A stretch of 64,000 nt of DNA, taken from assembly GCF_002799155.1 (NCBI RefSeq), contig NZ_NERD01000002.1, forward strand, positions 1,612,001 to 1,676,000, written 5' to 3'. The stretch comes from Stenotrophomonas maltophilia. GTDB lineage: Bacteria; Pseudomonadota; Gammaproteobacteria; Xanthomonadales; Xanthomonadaceae. Below are positions 8,694 to 17,616 of this stretch, one piece after another. The number at the start of each line of letters is the position of its first letter. Position 1 is the first letter of the stretch. A program made the translations under genes and the position numbers. The notes beneath the pieces are model-generated. The model was not told the DNA's origin. It made no database searches and was given only the letters and a program-made list of their open reading frames with translations.

Positions 8694-9832
8694 GCAGCGA
8701 TTACCTCAAAAGGAGAAGGGGTGGTGCGCAGGCGCTGTTCCAGCGGGGCATCGGTGGCGGCGATCACTGCGCCACCCAGGCACACGTCACCGTCATACAG
8801 CACCAGTGATTGACCGGGCGTAACGGCGCGCTGCGGGCACGCGAAGGTGACCAGCACGCTGCCATCATCCAGCACCTCGACTGCACACGGCTCATCGGGC
8901 TGGCGGTAGCGGGTCTGTGCCGTGCACTCAAAACGGCGAGCCGGGGGCGAACCGGCAACCCAGTGCGCGGTCTCCGAACGCAGGCGGTCGGACAGCATCC
9001 ACTTGCTGTCGCGGTCCTGGTCCACGTACAGCACGTTGCTGGCCACATCCTTGCCGACCACGTACCACGGCGCAGCGGGGCGGCCGCGCACGCCGCCGAT
9101 GTTCAGGCCTTCGCGCTGCCCCAGGGTGAAATAGAACACCCCCGGATGCTCGGCGATGACGCTGCCATCGGCCGGGTCGAGGATCTGGCCGGGCTTGGCC
9201 GGCAGGTAGCGGCCGAGGAACTCGCGGAAGTCGCGCTCGCCGATGAAGCAGATGCCGGTGGAGTCCTTCTTGGCATGGGTCGGTAGACCGACGTCGCGCG
9301 CGATGCGGCGCAGGTCGCTCTTTTCCAGGTCGCCGATCGGGAACAGGGTGGCAGCCAGCTGCGCCTGGCCCAGCTGGTGCAGGAAGTAGCTCTGGTCCTT
9401 GGAGCGGTCGGCACCGCGCAGCAGCAGCCACTGGCCGCCGCGCTGGGTCACCCGCGCGTAGTGGCCGGTGGCGATGCGCTCGGCGCCCAGTTCGCGCGCG
9501 GCATCCAGGAAGTGCTTGAACTTCACTTCGCGGTTGCACAGCACGTCCGGGTTCGGCGTGCGGCCGGCGGCGTACTCGGCCAGGAAGTGTTCGAACACAC
9601 CCTGCCAGTACTCGCTGGAAAAATCGCGGAAGTGGAACGGGATGCCGAGCAGCCCGCAGACAGCCACCGCATCGCGGCGGTCGTCTTCGGCGCGGCAGTC
9701 GCCGCTGCCATCATCGGCCCAGTTCTGCATGAACAGGCCAGCCACGGCCTCGCCCTGCTGCACCAGGCGCCAGGCGGCGACCGAAGAGTCGACGCCACCG
9801 GAGACGCCCACCATTACACGCGGAGTGCTCAT
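8690..9832 (-). CDS. mnmA: tRNA-specific 2-thiouridylase MnmA
   Basis: A 380-residue enzyme that transfers sulfur to U34 of tRNA-Lys, tRNA-Glu and tRNA-Gln. The start is set at [17 protein letters not shown], which carries the PP-loop ATP-binding motif SGGVDSS; open frame upstream overlaps nudJ and is not family sequence. Both catalytic cysteines are visible, in [12 protein letters not shown] and [12 protein letters not shown]. The C-terminal beta-barrel begins around GLNIGGV. The gene overlaps nudJ by 4 nt upstream and hflD by 4 nt downstream, the same order as in E. coli. Confidence 0.97.
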   Translation of the reverse strand: MSTPRVMVGVSGGVDSSVAAWRLVQQGEAVAGLFMQNWADDGSGDCRAEDDRRDAVAVCGLLGIPFHFRDFSSEYWQGVFEHFLAEYAAGRTPNPDVLCNREVKFKHFLDAARELGAERIATGHYARVTQRGGQWLLLRGADRSKDQSYFLHQLGQAQLAATLFPIGDLEKSDLRRIARDVGLPTHAKKDSTGICFIGERDFREFLGRYLPAKPGQILDPADGSVIAEHPGVFYFTLGQREGLNIGGVRGRPAAPWYVVGKDVASNVLYVDQDRDSKWMLSDRLRSETAHWVAGSPPARRFECTAQTRYRQPDEPCAVEVLDDGSVLVTFACPQRAVTPGQSLVLYDGDVCLGGAVIAATDAPLEQRLRTTPSPFEVIAA

Positions 9833-10290
9833 GCGACCTCCCGGACCAGCGAAAGCGGATGGCGCTGGCCACCCAGGTAATCGGCCACCACCTGCCATAC
9901 CAGCGGGCTGCGCTGGCGCTCGCCGGCGGCCTGCAGCTCGGCCGGGGTCAGCCACAGTGCGCGGTCGATGCCGGTGTCCAGCGGCTGCGCCGGGTCATGC
10001 GAGACCGGGCGCGCCGCATAGCAGAAACGCAGGAAGGCGGTGCCGTCGCCGGCGGTCCACTGGTAGCAGCCGATGAAATGGGTCAGCTGCACCGTCCAGC
10101 CGGTTTCCTCCCGGGTCTCGCGCAGGGCCGCCTCAGCCAGGCTTTCGCCCAGCTCGAGGTGGCCGGCTGGCTGGTTCAGCACCCGGCGCCCGTCGATGGT
10201 CTCTTCGACCAGCAACACGCGGCCGCCGTCGATCACCACCGTGGCGACAGTGGCGTGCGGTGCCCAGCGCGGGTCCGGCGTGGCGTTCAA
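9829..10290 (-). CDS. nudJ: NUDIX hydrolase, NudJ type
   Basis: A 153-residue pyrophosphohydrolase. The Nudix box is intact: [20 protein letters not shown] followed by TG matches Gx5Ex7REUxEExGU. E. coli NudJ hydrolyses thiamine and nucleoside pyrophosphates, and the position immediately before mnmA-hflD supports the same assignment. Its start lies 1 nt downstream of the stop of the ybjN-like gene, and its end overlaps mnmA by 4 nt. Confidence 0.92.
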   Translation of the reverse strand: MNATPDPRWAPHATVATVVIDGGRVLLVEETIDGRRVLNQPAGHLELGESLAEAALRETREETGWTVQLTHFIGCYQWTAGDGTAFLRFCYAARPVSHDPAQPLDTGIDRALWLTPAELQAAGERQRSPLVWQVVADYLGGQRHPLSLVREVA

Positions 10291-10291
10291 C

Positions 10292-10765
10292 TCAGAACTC
10301 GTCCTTCTTGGTCAGTTCCAGCTCCATCGCGTCGGCGGTGCGGATGGCCGCATCGATGGCGTCGCTGAGCTGGTCCGGGGTGGCATCGGCGTCGATCTTC
10401 ACCACGAACATGGCCGTGGTGTCCTGCTTCACCCAGCCGCCCATCTTGGCATCCTGCGAATCCTCCAGCAGGCGGTTGGCCACGGCGACCGGGAACTGCT
10501 TGGTCTTGGCGCTGTAGGCCGGCGCCCAGATCTCGCGGATGTTGTGGGTGCCGAAGTCTTCCACCGCCGAGCGCACGTAGACCATCTGGGTGCGGTCACC
10601 CTCGACGTCGAAGACCATGCGGTAGTCGCCATCCTCGTCGACTTCGTAGGTGTAGCCCAGCTTGTCCAGGTGGCGGGCCACGGACTTGTCGGCCTGGGTC
10701 TCGGCGGCGGCGGAGCCGGCGGCGGCCAGAGCGATCAGCAGGGCGGGAAGAAGGGTCCTTTTCAT
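10292..10765 (-). CDS. Secreted YbjN-domain protein
   Basis: 157 residues from MKRTLLPALLIALAAAGSAA, a clear Sec signal peptide with cleavage probable after AAAE or earlier. An upstream in-frame ATG at 10801 would put 12 residues before the signal peptide and is less likely. The mature part (VARHLDKLGYTYEVDEDGDY onward, with TQMVYVRSAV) looks like the YbjN/type III chaperone-like fold: small, beta-alpha, acidic. It is the first gene of the operon leading to nudJ, mnmA and hflD. The molecular role of periplasmic YbjN-like proteins is not established. Confidence 0.78.
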   Translation of the reverse strand: MKRTLLPALLIALAAAGSAAAETQADKSVARHLDKLGYTYEVDEDGDYRMVFDVEGDRTQMVYVRSAVEDFGTHNIREIWAPAYSAKTKQFPVAVANRLLEDSQDAKMGGWVKQDTTAMFVVKIDADATPDQLSDAIDAAIRTADAMELELTKKDEF

Positions 10766-10865
10766 GAAGATCCTGTGAAACAGTGTTGAGAGAGGGTGCA
10801 ATTGTGACGGTGGGCGCGCGTGCCGTCCAATCTGCGTCGGGCCGACGCAGGCTTGCCCGAGCCTC

Positions 10866-10871
10866 TATAAT
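10866..10871 (+). promoter_or_regulatory. Perfect -10 box TATAAT of clpS, six bases before ATG
   Basis: TATAAT at 10866-10871 is followed by GGGCAG and then the clpS ATG at 10878. A start site 7 nt after the -10 would fall on the A of the ATG, giving a leaderless mRNA. No Shine-Dalgarno precedes the ATG. No convincing -35 box is seen at 16-18 bp. Confidence 0.65.
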
Positions 10872-10877
10872 GGGCAG

Positions 10878-11204
10878 ATGCCCCATGAGTCTTCCCCCGA
10901 TTCCCATCACGAGCACGGCGTAGCCGTGGAACCCGCGCGCCCGGAAGTGGCGCCGCCGCCGTTCTACCAGGTGATGCTGCTCAACGACGACTACACCCCG
11001 ATGGATTTCGTGGTGGACGTGCTGCAGCAGTTCTTCAGCATGGACCTGGACAAGGCCACGCAGGTGATGTTGCACGTCCACACCCGCGGCCGCGGCGTCT
11101 GCGGGGTGTTCACCCGTGAAGTGGCCGAGACCAAGGTTGCCCAGGTCAACGAGTACTCGCGGATGAACCAGCACCCGCTGCTGTGCACGATGGAAAAGGC
11201 CTGA
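10878..11204 (+). CDS. clpS: ATP-dependent Clp protease adaptor ClpS
   Basis: A 108-residue adaptor that recognises N-degron residues (Leu, Phe, Trp, Tyr) and delivers substrates to ClpAP. The core is typical: [20 protein letters not shown], then the helix with [19 protein letters not shown] and the C-terminal [10 protein letters not shown]. The flexible N-terminal 30 residues include SHHEHG. The ATG sits six bases after a perfect TATAAT with no ribosome binding site, so it is probably translated from a leaderless mRNA. The usual partner clpA is about 1 kb downstream, separated by an opposing gene. Confidence 0.96.
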   Translation: MPHESSPDSHHEHGVAVEPARPEVAPPPFYQVMLLNDDYTPMDFVVDVLQQFFSMDLDKATQVMLHVHTRGRGVCGVFTREVAETKVAQVNEYSRMNQHPLLCTMEKA

Positions 11205-11221
11205 CCGGCTGCCGATTCTCG

Positions 11222-11269
11222 TCCGGGCACATTGTTCCCGGATGGGTGTGCCCCCAAGGTGGGCACCTG
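11222..11269. repeat. Inverted repeats between clpS and the kinase gene
   Basis: TCCGGG/CCCGGA arms flank 11222-11242. A second palindrome (GTGCCC, seven bases, GGGCAC) covers 11248-11266 and resembles the SMAG stem family. They lie between convergent gene ends and could act as a bidirectional 3' boundary. Confidence 0.5.
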
Positions 11270-11280
11270 CCAAGCACGGA

Positions 11281-12093
11281 TCAGCCCTCCGCCAGAGCCT
11301 CCAGCGCCATCCGTGCCACCGCCTCGTCCACGTCGGCGGGGTCGCCGTCATCCCTGAACCACACTGCCGACAGCGCCATGCTGGCCGCGATCCAGCGCAG
11401 CAGGCGCGTGCGCTCCAGGCCGGCCAGTGCGCTTACCTGTTCCAGCCGGGCGGCAAACCGCTCGGGCCGGGTGGCCACATGGATGCCGGGGCCGCACAGG
11501 TCCGGATTGCTGAACATCGTCGTGTAGTCGAACGCGCGGTCGCCCAGCAGCCGCTTCGGGTCGATCGCCAGCCAGCCGCGCGCGCCGAAATCGAGCACAT
11601 TGTCGTGGTGCAGGTCGCCGTGCAGCGGCCGGATCTCGCACTCCTCCTGCAGCAGTCCCTCCGCCAGTGATCTGCACTGTTCCAGCAGTGGCGGCAGCGC
11701 CGCCCTTGGCTGCAGCAGGTCGGCGAACCATGTACGCAGGCAGACCAGGTCGTCTGGCGGCGCACTCCGTGGCCGGTGCAACCGCAGCAGGACCTGGCAC
11801 AGGATCGTGGTGCAGGCGTCATCGTCGCCCTCTATCGAACGTTTCCGCAGCGAGTCGCCGCCGGCACGTTCGATCAGGATCGCTGGTCCCTCGTGGGCCA
11901 GCAGGCGGGCGGCGCCGTCGCCAGCCCACCAGCGCAGCAGCCGATGGGCGTTCTGTTCCTCGGGTTCGTCGCCGACCTTCAGCATCGCCGGTTCGCCGGC
12001 GGCGGTCAGCACCGGCCAGAGCCGGGCGCGCGGTGTTTCGATGGCCTCGCCATCACGCCGCAATCGCCAGCGGCTCAGGTAGGGTTCGCTCAT
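11281..12093 (-). CDS. aph(6): Aminoglycoside O-phosphotransferase, APH(6) family
   Basis: A 270-residue kinase of the APH(6)/hydroxyurea phosphotransferase family, which uses ATP to phosphorylate the 6-OH of streptomycin. The start is MSEPYLSRWRL at 12093; an alternative upstream start adds 13 residues. The catalytic loop HGDLHHDNVL and the metal-binding WLAIDPKRLLGDRAFDY are family signatures, and an N-lobe AMLKV supplies the lysine. A chromosomal aph(6) variant is known from S. maltophilia, and this fits it. It lies antisense between clpS and clpA. Whether it confers streptomycin resistance cannot be read from the sequence. Confidence 0.85.
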   Translation of the reverse strand: MSEPYLSRWRLRRDGEAIETPRARLWPVLTAAGEPAMLKVGDEPEEQNAHRLLRWWAGDGAARLLAHEGPAILIERAGGDSLRKRSIEGDDDACTTILCQVLLRLHRPRSAPPDDLVCLRTWFADLLQPRAALPPLLEQCRSLAEGLLQEECEIRPLHGDLHHDNVLDFGARGWLAIDPKRLLGDRAFDYTTMFSNPDLCGPGIHVATRPERFAARLEQVSALAGLERTRLLRWIAASMALSAVWFRDDGDPADVDEAVARMALEALAEG

Positions 12094-12231
12094 GCTGGGC
12101 GGGCTGTCCTGGAGTGAATGAAGATCAAGCAATTCGCACTGCTAACGCCATCTGAACGCAGCAATCCGCTAGGGTGATGGAAATCGCGTAGTCAGGCCGC
12201 ATATTGTCCCCATCTGCCGCCGGAGTAATCC

Positions 12232-14517
12232 ATGTTCAGCAAAGACCTCGAACACACCATCGGCCAGTGCTACAAGCGCGCCCGTGAGGCCCGGCATGAA
12301 TTCATGACGGTCGAACACCTGCTGTTGGCACTGCTCGACAACCCGTCCGCCCAGGCCGTACTGAAGGCTTGCGGCGCCGACGCCGACCGCCTGCGCCAGG
12401 AGCTGGAGCAGGCCATCGAGGCCTCCGTGTCCCGCCTGGCCGAAGATGACGGCCGCGATACCCAGCCCACCCTGGGCTTCCAGCGCGTGCTGCAGCGGGC
12501 CGTGTACCACGTGCAGTCCTCGGGCAAGAAGGAGGTCACCGGCGCCAATGTGCTGGTCGCCATCTTCGGCGAGAAGGACTCACACGCCGTCTATTACCTC
12601 AACCAGCAGGACGTCACCCGGCTGGACGTGGTCAATTACCTGTCCCATGGCATCGCCAAGCTGGGCGAGGAGGGCGAGCAGCCGTCCTCCTCCTCCGAGG
12701 GCGAAGGCCGCATCGAAGGCGGGGAGGGTGAGCCGAAGGGCGATGCCCTGGCCGAGTTCGCCAGCAACCTCAACGAACAGGCCCGGGCCGGTCGCATCGA
12801 CCCGCTGGTCGGGCGTGCCGACGAGATCGAGCGCACCATCCAGGTCCTGTGCCGCCGCCGCAAGAACAACCCGCTGTACGTGGGCGAGGCCGGCGTGGGC
12901 AAGACCGCGATTGCCGAGGGCCTGGCCCGCCGCATCGTCGAGGGCTCGGTGCCCGAGGTGCTGGCCGACGCGGTGATCTATTCGCTCGACCTGGGCGCCC
13001 TGGTGGCTGGCACCAAGTACCGTGGCGACTTCGAGAAGCGCCTGAAGAGCGTGCTGACCGCGTTGAAGAAAGTGCCCAATGCGGTGCTGTTCATCGACGA
13101 GATCCACACCATCATCGGTGCCGGTTCGGCCTCGGGCGGCACCATGGATGCGTCCAACCTGATCAAGCCGGCGCTGGCCTCCGGTGAGCTGCGCTGCATC
13201 GGCTCGACCACCTTCCAGGAATACCGTGGCATCTTCGAGAAGGATCGGGCGCTGGCCCGCCGCTTCCAGAAGATCGACATCGTCGAGCCGACCGTCGGCG
13301 AGACCTACGAGATCCTGCAGGGGCTGAAGTCCAAGTACGAACTGCACCACGGCGTGACTTATTCCGACGAGGCGCTGCAGGCGGCGGTGGACCTGTCGGT
13401 GAAGCACATCGGCGACCGCCTGCTGCCGGACAAGGCCATCGACGTGATCGACGAGGCCGGCGCCCGTCAGCGCCTGCTGCCGGAAGGGCAGCGCAAGGAG
13501 CTGATCGACGTCGAGGAAGTGGAGGCGATCGTCGCCAAGATGGCGCGCATTCCCACCAAGCAGGTCAGCGCCACCGACAAGGATGTGCTGCAGCACCTGG
13601 AGCGCAACCTGAAGATGGTGATCTTCGGCCAGGACCCGGCCATCGAGACACTGTCCTCGGCGATCAAGCTGGCACGCTCCGGCCTTGGCAACCCGGAAAA
13701 GCCGATCGGCAACTTCCTGTTCGCCGGTCCGACCGGTGTCGGCAAGACCGAGGTGACCAAGCAGCTGGCGCTGCAGCTGGGCATCGAGCTGGTCCGCTTC
13801 GACATGTCCGAATACATGGAGCCGCATTCGATCAGTCGCCTGATCGGCGCCCCTCCGGGCTACGTTGGCTTCGACCAGGGCGGCCTGCTGACCGAGAAGA
13901 TCGTCAAGACGCCGCACTGCGTGCTGCTGCTGGACGAAATCGAAAAGGCGCACCCGGACATCTTCAACATCCTGTTGCAGGTGATGGACCGCGGCGTGCT
14001 GACCGATACCAATGGTCGCGAAGCCAACTTCAAGAACGTGGTGCTGGTGATGACCACCAATGCCGGCGCGGCCCAGGCCTCGCGGCGCTCGATCGGCTTC
14101 ACCAAGCAGGACCATGCCACCGACGCGATGGAGACGATCCGCCGCAGCTTCACCCCGGAATTCCGCAACCGCCTCGATGCGGTGGTGCAGTTCCAGGCGC
14201 TGGGCTTCGAGCACATCCTGCGCGTGGTCGACAAGTTCCTGATCGAGCTGGAGATGCTGCTGCAGGACAAGCACGTCAGCCTGTCGGCCACCCCGACCGC
14301 GCGCGACTGGCTGGCCCACCACGGCTTCGACCCGCTGATGGGTGCGCGCCCGATGGCCCGCGTGATCCAGGACAAGATCAAGCGTCCGCTGGCCGACGAG
14401 CTGCTGTTCGGCAAGCTGGTCAACGGCGGCAAGGTCAGCATCGATGTCCGCGACGACGAGCTGGTGGTCGAGACCCAGGCCGAACCGGAACGCCTGCTGC
14501 CGGTCACGGTGGAGTGA
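12232..14517 (+). CDS. clpA: ATP-dependent Clp protease ATP-binding subunit ClpA
   Basis: A 761-residue AAA+ unfoldase that feeds ClpP and receives N-degron substrates from ClpS. There is an N-terminal double Clp repeat (about 1-145), a charged linker (GEEGEQPSSSSEGEG), then D1 with Walker A GEAGVGKT and Walker B VLFIDEIHT. D2 has Walker A GPTGVGKT, Walker B VLLLDEIEKAHPD and a sensor-2 GARPMARV. Length matches E. coli ClpA (758). ATG 12232 is preceded by GGAG at 12221-12224. A strong hairpin terminator follows at 14552-14577. Confidence 0.98.
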   Translation: MFSKDLEHTIGQCYKRAREARHEFMTVEHLLLALLDNPSAQAVLKACGADADRLRQELEQAIEASVSRLAEDDGRDTQPTLGFQRVLQRAVYHVQSSGKKEVTGANVLVAIFGEKDSHAVYYLNQQDVTRLDVVNYLSHGIAKLGEEGEQPSSSSEGEGRIEGGEGEPKGDALAEFASNLNEQARAGRIDPLVGRADEIERTIQVLCRRRKNNPLYVGEAGVGKTAIAEGLARRIVEGSVPEVLADAVIYSLDLGALVAGTKYRGDFEKRLKSVLTALKKVPNAVLFIDEIHTIIGAGSASGGTMDASNLIKPALASGELRCIGSTTFQEYRGIFEKDRALARRFQKIDIVEPTVGETYEILQGLKSKYELHHGVTYSDEALQAAVDLSVKHIGDRLLPDKAIDVIDEAGARQRLLPEGQRKELIDVEEVEAIVAKMARIPTKQVSATDKDVLQHLERNLKMVIFGQDPAIETLSSAIKLARSGLGNPEKPIGNFLFAGPTGVGKTEVTKQLALQLGIELVRFDMSEYMEPHSISRLIGAPPGYVGFDQGGLLTEKIVKTPHCVLLLDEIEKAHPDIFNILLQVMDRGVLTDTNGREANFKNVVLVMTTNAGAAQASRRSIGFTKQDHATDAMETIRRSFTPEFRNRLDAVVQFQALGFEHILRVVDKFLIELEMLLQDKHVSLSATPTARDWLAHHGFDPLMGARPMARVIQDKIKRPLADELLFGKLVNGGKVSIDVRDDELVVETQAEPERLLPVTVE

Positions 14518-14551
14518 GCTGACGCCGGGCCTGGCCCGGTGAGCTCGGGCA

Positions 14552-14577
14552 ACAAGGGCGGCTCCGGCCGCCCTTGT
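14552..14577. terminator. Bidirectional terminator hairpin after clpA
   Basis: ACAAGGGCGG, loop CTCCGG, CCGCCCTTGT: a perfect 10-bp stem between clpA and the convergent gene at 14589. No long T-run follows on either side. Confidence 0.7.
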
Positions 14578-14588
14578 CATGTGCGCGG

Positions 14589-14969
14589 TCAGCGGCTGCG
14601 CTGGCGGGTCTTCTTCTTGAAGGTGGCCTCGTCGATCGGCTCGATCTGCGCCACGGTGCAGCGGCTGGAGTCGGTCTGCAGCTGGCTGCGCCCGGCGGTG
14701 CACAGCAGGCCCTGCTGCCCTTCCGTGGAAAAGCTCAACTTCCGCGAGTAGCCCGCAGCGGAACAGTCGTCCTGGAAATGCACGACGTAGTGGTCCTGGC
14801 CATTGCGCAGCAGGATGTTGCGCGAGGCGCCGGCGCGCACCAGTTGCTGGTCGCTGCCCAGCTGGACGCAGTCACTGGCGGTGGAAGGGGTATCGGCGGC
14901 GCGCGCGGGCGATGCGCTGGCGGACGCGACAACGGCGATGAGCAGGGTGGTCAGCGGGAGCATGTTCAT
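14589..14969 (-). CDS. Small secreted cysteine-containing protein, DUF6491-like
   Basis: 126 residues from MNMLPLTTLLIAVVASASAS, a Sec signal peptide. The mature part has four cysteines, in SDCVQLG, FQDDCSAAG, GLLCTAGR and SRCTVAQIEPID. The order 'C... VHFQDDC... LCT... CTV..IEPID' resembles the DUF6491 family of small exported proteins, whose function is unknown. The assignment is from pattern memory only. The basic tail (KKKTRQRSR) is unusual. The gene is convergent with clpA and sits where E. coli has a serine tRNA gene. Confidence 0.68.
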   Translation of the reverse strand: MNMLPLTTLLIAVVASASASPARAADTPSTASDCVQLGSDQQLVRAGASRNILLRNGQDHYVVHFQDDCSAAGYSRKLSFSTEGQQGLLCTAGRSQLQTDSSRCTVAQIEPIDEATFKKKTRQRSR

Positions 14970-15116
14970 GGCGGGGCAGGGGATGGCGATCCGGACTGGA
15001 TCGGCTCCCACGATGCCGCCACGCGTGCAGGGTCGAATCTGCCGCAAGCAGGGCTGACCGACGTCACGGTGAGTTCGGTCACGATGACCTCCGGCAGGGC
15101 CGGATTGCAGGCATGA

Positions 15117-15144
15117 CAAAAGGCCAGCAACCAGGGCTGGCCTT
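15117..15144 (-). terminator. Rho-independent terminator of infA
   Basis: Read on the minus strand: AAGGCCAGC, a short loop, GCTGGCCTT followed by TTG. The 9-bp stem and short T-run lie 28 nt after the infA stop codon. Confidence 0.8.
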
Positions 15145-15171
15145 GTCGAAGTGGCGCGGCGCGCCGACCGC

Positions 15172-15390
15172 TTACTTCATGCGGTAGGTGATACGACCCT
15201 TGGTCAGGTCGTACGGGGTCATTTCAACCTTGACCCGGTCACCGGTGAGGATGCGGATGTAGTTCTTGCGCATGCGGCCGGAGATGTGGGCGATGATTTC
15301 GTGCCCATTTTCCAGGCGAACGCGGAAAGTGGTGTTCGGCAGCGTCTCGCTGACGGTGCCCTCGAACTCGATGGAATCGTCTTTCGACAT
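15172..15390 (-). CDS. infA: Translation initiation factor IF-1
   Basis: A 72-residue S1/OB-fold protein that binds the ribosomal A site during initiation. The sequence is canonical: [20 protein letters not shown], then [20 protein letters not shown] and [21 protein letters not shown]. Length equals the E. coli protein. It is a single gene with its own terminator, downstream of aat on the same strand as in E. coli. Confidence 0.99.
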   Translation of the reverse strand: MSKDDSIEFEGTVSETLPNTTFRVRLENGHEIIAHISGRMRKNYIRILTGDRVKVEMTPYDLTKGRITYRMK

Positions 15391-15476
15391 GTAGTCCTGT
15401 GCGGTTCAGAAAACGGCCACGCTGGGCCTAAGGCGCGGTATTTTACGCGTGACGGGCCCAGCTTGCAAAGTTTGTG

Positions 15477-16217
15477 TTAACCCCCGGCCAAACGCTGTGC
15501 CGACAAGCGTCCGACCGCCTGCGTCCAAGGGCCTTCACGGCCGTCATGGCGCACCGCGTGGCGCACGTGCTCCAGAAACGCCGCGCGCGGCAGGTGTTCG
15601 GCGCCCATCCGCAGCAGGTGCGGATTCTCCACCTGGGCATCGATCAGCGCCCAGCCCCAGCCCTGAAGCGTGGATGCCAGCGCCGCCAGGGCGATCTTGG
15701 AGCCGCCGCTGGCGCCACTGAACATGCTCTCGCCGAAGAACATCGACCCGATCGCCACCCCATAGATGCCGCCGACCAGCGTCTGCCGGTCCCAGACCTC
15801 GAAGGAGTGGGCAAAGCCGAGATCGTGCAACTGGCTGTAGGCCTCAACCATCGCCGGGCTGATCCAGGTGCCGTCCTGGCCGGGCCGAGGCGCTGCCGCA
15901 CAGGCGCGCATCACCCGGCTGAAGGCGGTGTCGGCGGTGACCTCCCAGGTGCTGCCGCGCAACTGGCGGCGGAAGCGGCTGGACAGATGCACGCCATCGG
16001 TCCGGAACACCATGCGCGGGTCGGGCGACCACCACAGGATCGGCTCGCCCTCGCTGAACCACGGAAAGATACCGCCGGCGTAGGCGTTGAGCAGGCGCGC
16101 CGGATGCAGGTCGCCGCCCACCGCGAGCAGGCCGTCGGGCTGGCGCAGGGCGGTCTCGGCCGGCGGGAAGGGGGCGTCCGGCGCATCGGCCAGGCGCCAG
16201 GGCAGCTGGCGGGTCAT
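15477..16217 (-). CDS. aat: Leucyl/phenylalanyl-tRNA-protein transferase
   Basis: A 246-residue enzyme that adds Leu or Phe from aminoacyl-tRNA to proteins with N-terminal Lys or Arg, creating the degron read by ClpS. The start at MTRQLPWRL is chosen because upstream residues are not family-like. Conserved blocks are GLLAVGGDLHPARLLNAYAG, IFPWFSEGEPILWWSPDPR, VEAYSQLHDLGFAHSFE, VWDRQTLVGGIYGVAIG and FFGESMFS. Its position next to infA, clpA and clpS groups the bacterial N-end rule genes. Confidence 0.97.
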   Translation of the reverse strand: MTRQLPWRLADAPDAPFPPAETALRQPDGLLAVGGDLHPARLLNAYAGGIFPWFSEGEPILWWSPDPRMVFRTDGVHLSSRFRRQLRGSTWEVTADTAFSRVMRACAAAPRPGQDGTWISPAMVEAYSQLHDLGFAHSFEVWDRQTLVGGIYGVAIGSMFFGESMFSGASGGSKIALAALASTLQGWGWALIDAQVENPHLLRMGAEHLPRAAFLEHVRHAVRHDGREGPWTQAVGRLSAQRLAGG

Positions 16218-16289
16218 GCCGCCATTGTATTCGCCGTGGTGATGGTTGATGTCTGGCACCATCACGCTTCACCGGCAAGGAGCCTGCGA

Positions 16290-17558
16290 ATGAGCGACCC
16301 GATCCCAGCCATCCTCGACGTGCATGACACCCCGCGCACGCGCAACGACAGCCAAGGCATGCTGCTGTCGCTGGCCAGCGAGCATCCGCATCAGCTGGGT
16401 GAGTTGATGCTGCAGGCCTTGGTGCGACGCTCACCGGGCTCGGCCTTCCTCGACATGGCGCTGGACCTGCTGCCGGATGAGGCGGTGCCCGCAGTCGCGG
16501 CCGATGCATGGCGCCGCTATCGCGAGGGCGAGCGCGGTGAACTGCTGGCCAGCGTGATGGCGTTCGCCAGCTACCAGGCGCCGCAGGTGCTGCAGGAAGA
16601 TTGGGAGGCGTTGCTGGCGGTGGCCCACGAAGATCAGGTGCAGTTGGCCTCGCAGGTCTGGCAGGGCCTGCCCGCCGCGACCGCCGCACACTGGGCACAG
16701 ATGCTGGCCGAGGCCGGGGATGATCGGGAGATGGCGCGCGCGAGGGCGCTGCTGCTTGCTGCTCAGCCCGAAACCTACACCGTAGCCCGGGGCTACCTCG
16801 TCGACTGGGGCCAGCTGGATGCCGAGATCTGGGCGCACTGGGCTGGCGTGGCCAACGGTCCGCTGCCGCGCCGCCTGCACGGTGAGAGGCCACTGCACAT
16901 CCGCTTCGGCCGTGAGCAGCACCGCGCGCAGTTGGCCGATGAGCCAAGCTGGCGCAAGCGCATCTGGCGCCTGCATCCGACCTGGAATGGAGGCGAGGTG
17001 CATCACACGGGCCGCATGGGTGGGCTGCTGGACGCACTGTGCGGTGGTTGTCACGCGCCGCTGCAGCGCCTGCTGCAGACCCATGCTGCCGTACTGCAGC
17101 CCGGCGCGGAGGGTGAGGTTACGCTGGGGCTCTGCCTGGATTGCTGCGGCTGGGAAGAGCCGCCGGTGCGCTTCTATCGCCACGATGCCGACGGCCTACC
17201 CAATTGCCATCCCAGCCAGTATCGCGCGGTGCCGAATACGCCCACCGACAGTGGCGACCTGATGCAGGCCGAGGTGGGCCTTGTGGCCCTGGAAAGCGTG
17301 CGCTGGCAGCAACAGGACTGGGGCCAGTCCAACCATCGGCAGAACCTGTCGCGCGTGGGTGGTGCGCCGAGCTGGGTGCAGAGCGCCTGGTACCCGGCGT
17401 GCATCGATTGCGGCGAGGAGATGCCGTTCGTGATGCAGCTGGATTCAACGCTGCCGACCACGGCTGAGGGCACGCTGCTGTGGGGCAGCGGCGGCATGCT
17501 CTATACGTTCTGGTGCGCAACGTGCCGGGTGAGTGGGCACTTCTGGCAGTGCACCTGA
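16290..17558 (+). CDS. Cytoplasmic DUF1963/YwqG-like protein with paired cysteines
   Basis: 422 residues from MSDPIPAILDVHDTPRTRND, with AAGGAG at 16277-16282. The N-terminal 190 residues are helical, HEAT-like repeats. The C-terminal half contains LDALCGGCHAPLQRLL, LGLCLDCCGWE, YPACIDCGEEMPFVMQLDST and FWCATCRVSGHFWQC, several CxxC pairs suggesting zinc binding. The final block (cysteine pair, then MPFV-QLDS, then a G-G-LYTFWC strand) recalls YwqG/DUF1963 proteins; this is a weak family guess. It is divergent from aat and appears monocistronic. Confidence 0.7.
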   Translation: MSDPIPAILDVHDTPRTRNDSQGMLLSLASEHPHQLGELMLQALVRRSPGSAFLDMALDLLPDEAVPAVAADAWRRYREGERGELLASVMAFASYQAPQVLQEDWEALLAVAHEDQVQLASQVWQGLPAATAAHWAQMLAEAGDDREMARARALLLAAQPETYTVARGYLVDWGQLDAEIWAHWAGVANGPLPRRLHGERPLHIRFGREQHRAQLADEPSWRKRIWRLHPTWNGGEVHHTGRMGGLLDALCGGCHAPLQRLLQTHAAVLQPGAEGEVTLGLCLDCCGWEEPPVRFYRHDADGLPNCHPSQYRAVPNTPTDSGDLMQAEVGLVALESVRWQQQDWGQSNHRQNLSRVGGAPSWVQSAWYPACIDCGEEMPFVMQLDSTLPTTAEGTLLWGSGGMLYTFWCATCRVSGHFWQCT

Positions 17559-17583
17559 GCGCAGTACGCGCCCCATCGCGCCG

Positions 17584-17607
17584 GTAGGTGCCAACCTTGG
17601 TTGGCAC
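17584..17607 (+). repeat. SMAG-type repeat with intact GTAG head
   Basis: GTAG, then GTGCCAACC, a 2-nt loop and GGTTGGCAC. It lies between the convergent stops at 17558 and 17617. Confidence 0.85.
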
Positions 17608-17616
17608 GCTTTTCCA

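Noticed and set aside
12580..14703. Long open frame antisense to clpA
   Set aside because: Same artefact; the sense strand is unambiguous ClpA.
14518..15171. A tRNA-Ser gene as found between clpA and infA in E. coli
   Set aside because: No cloverleaf or GTTCGANTC-type T-arm is visible; the interval holds a small secreted protein gene and two terminators.
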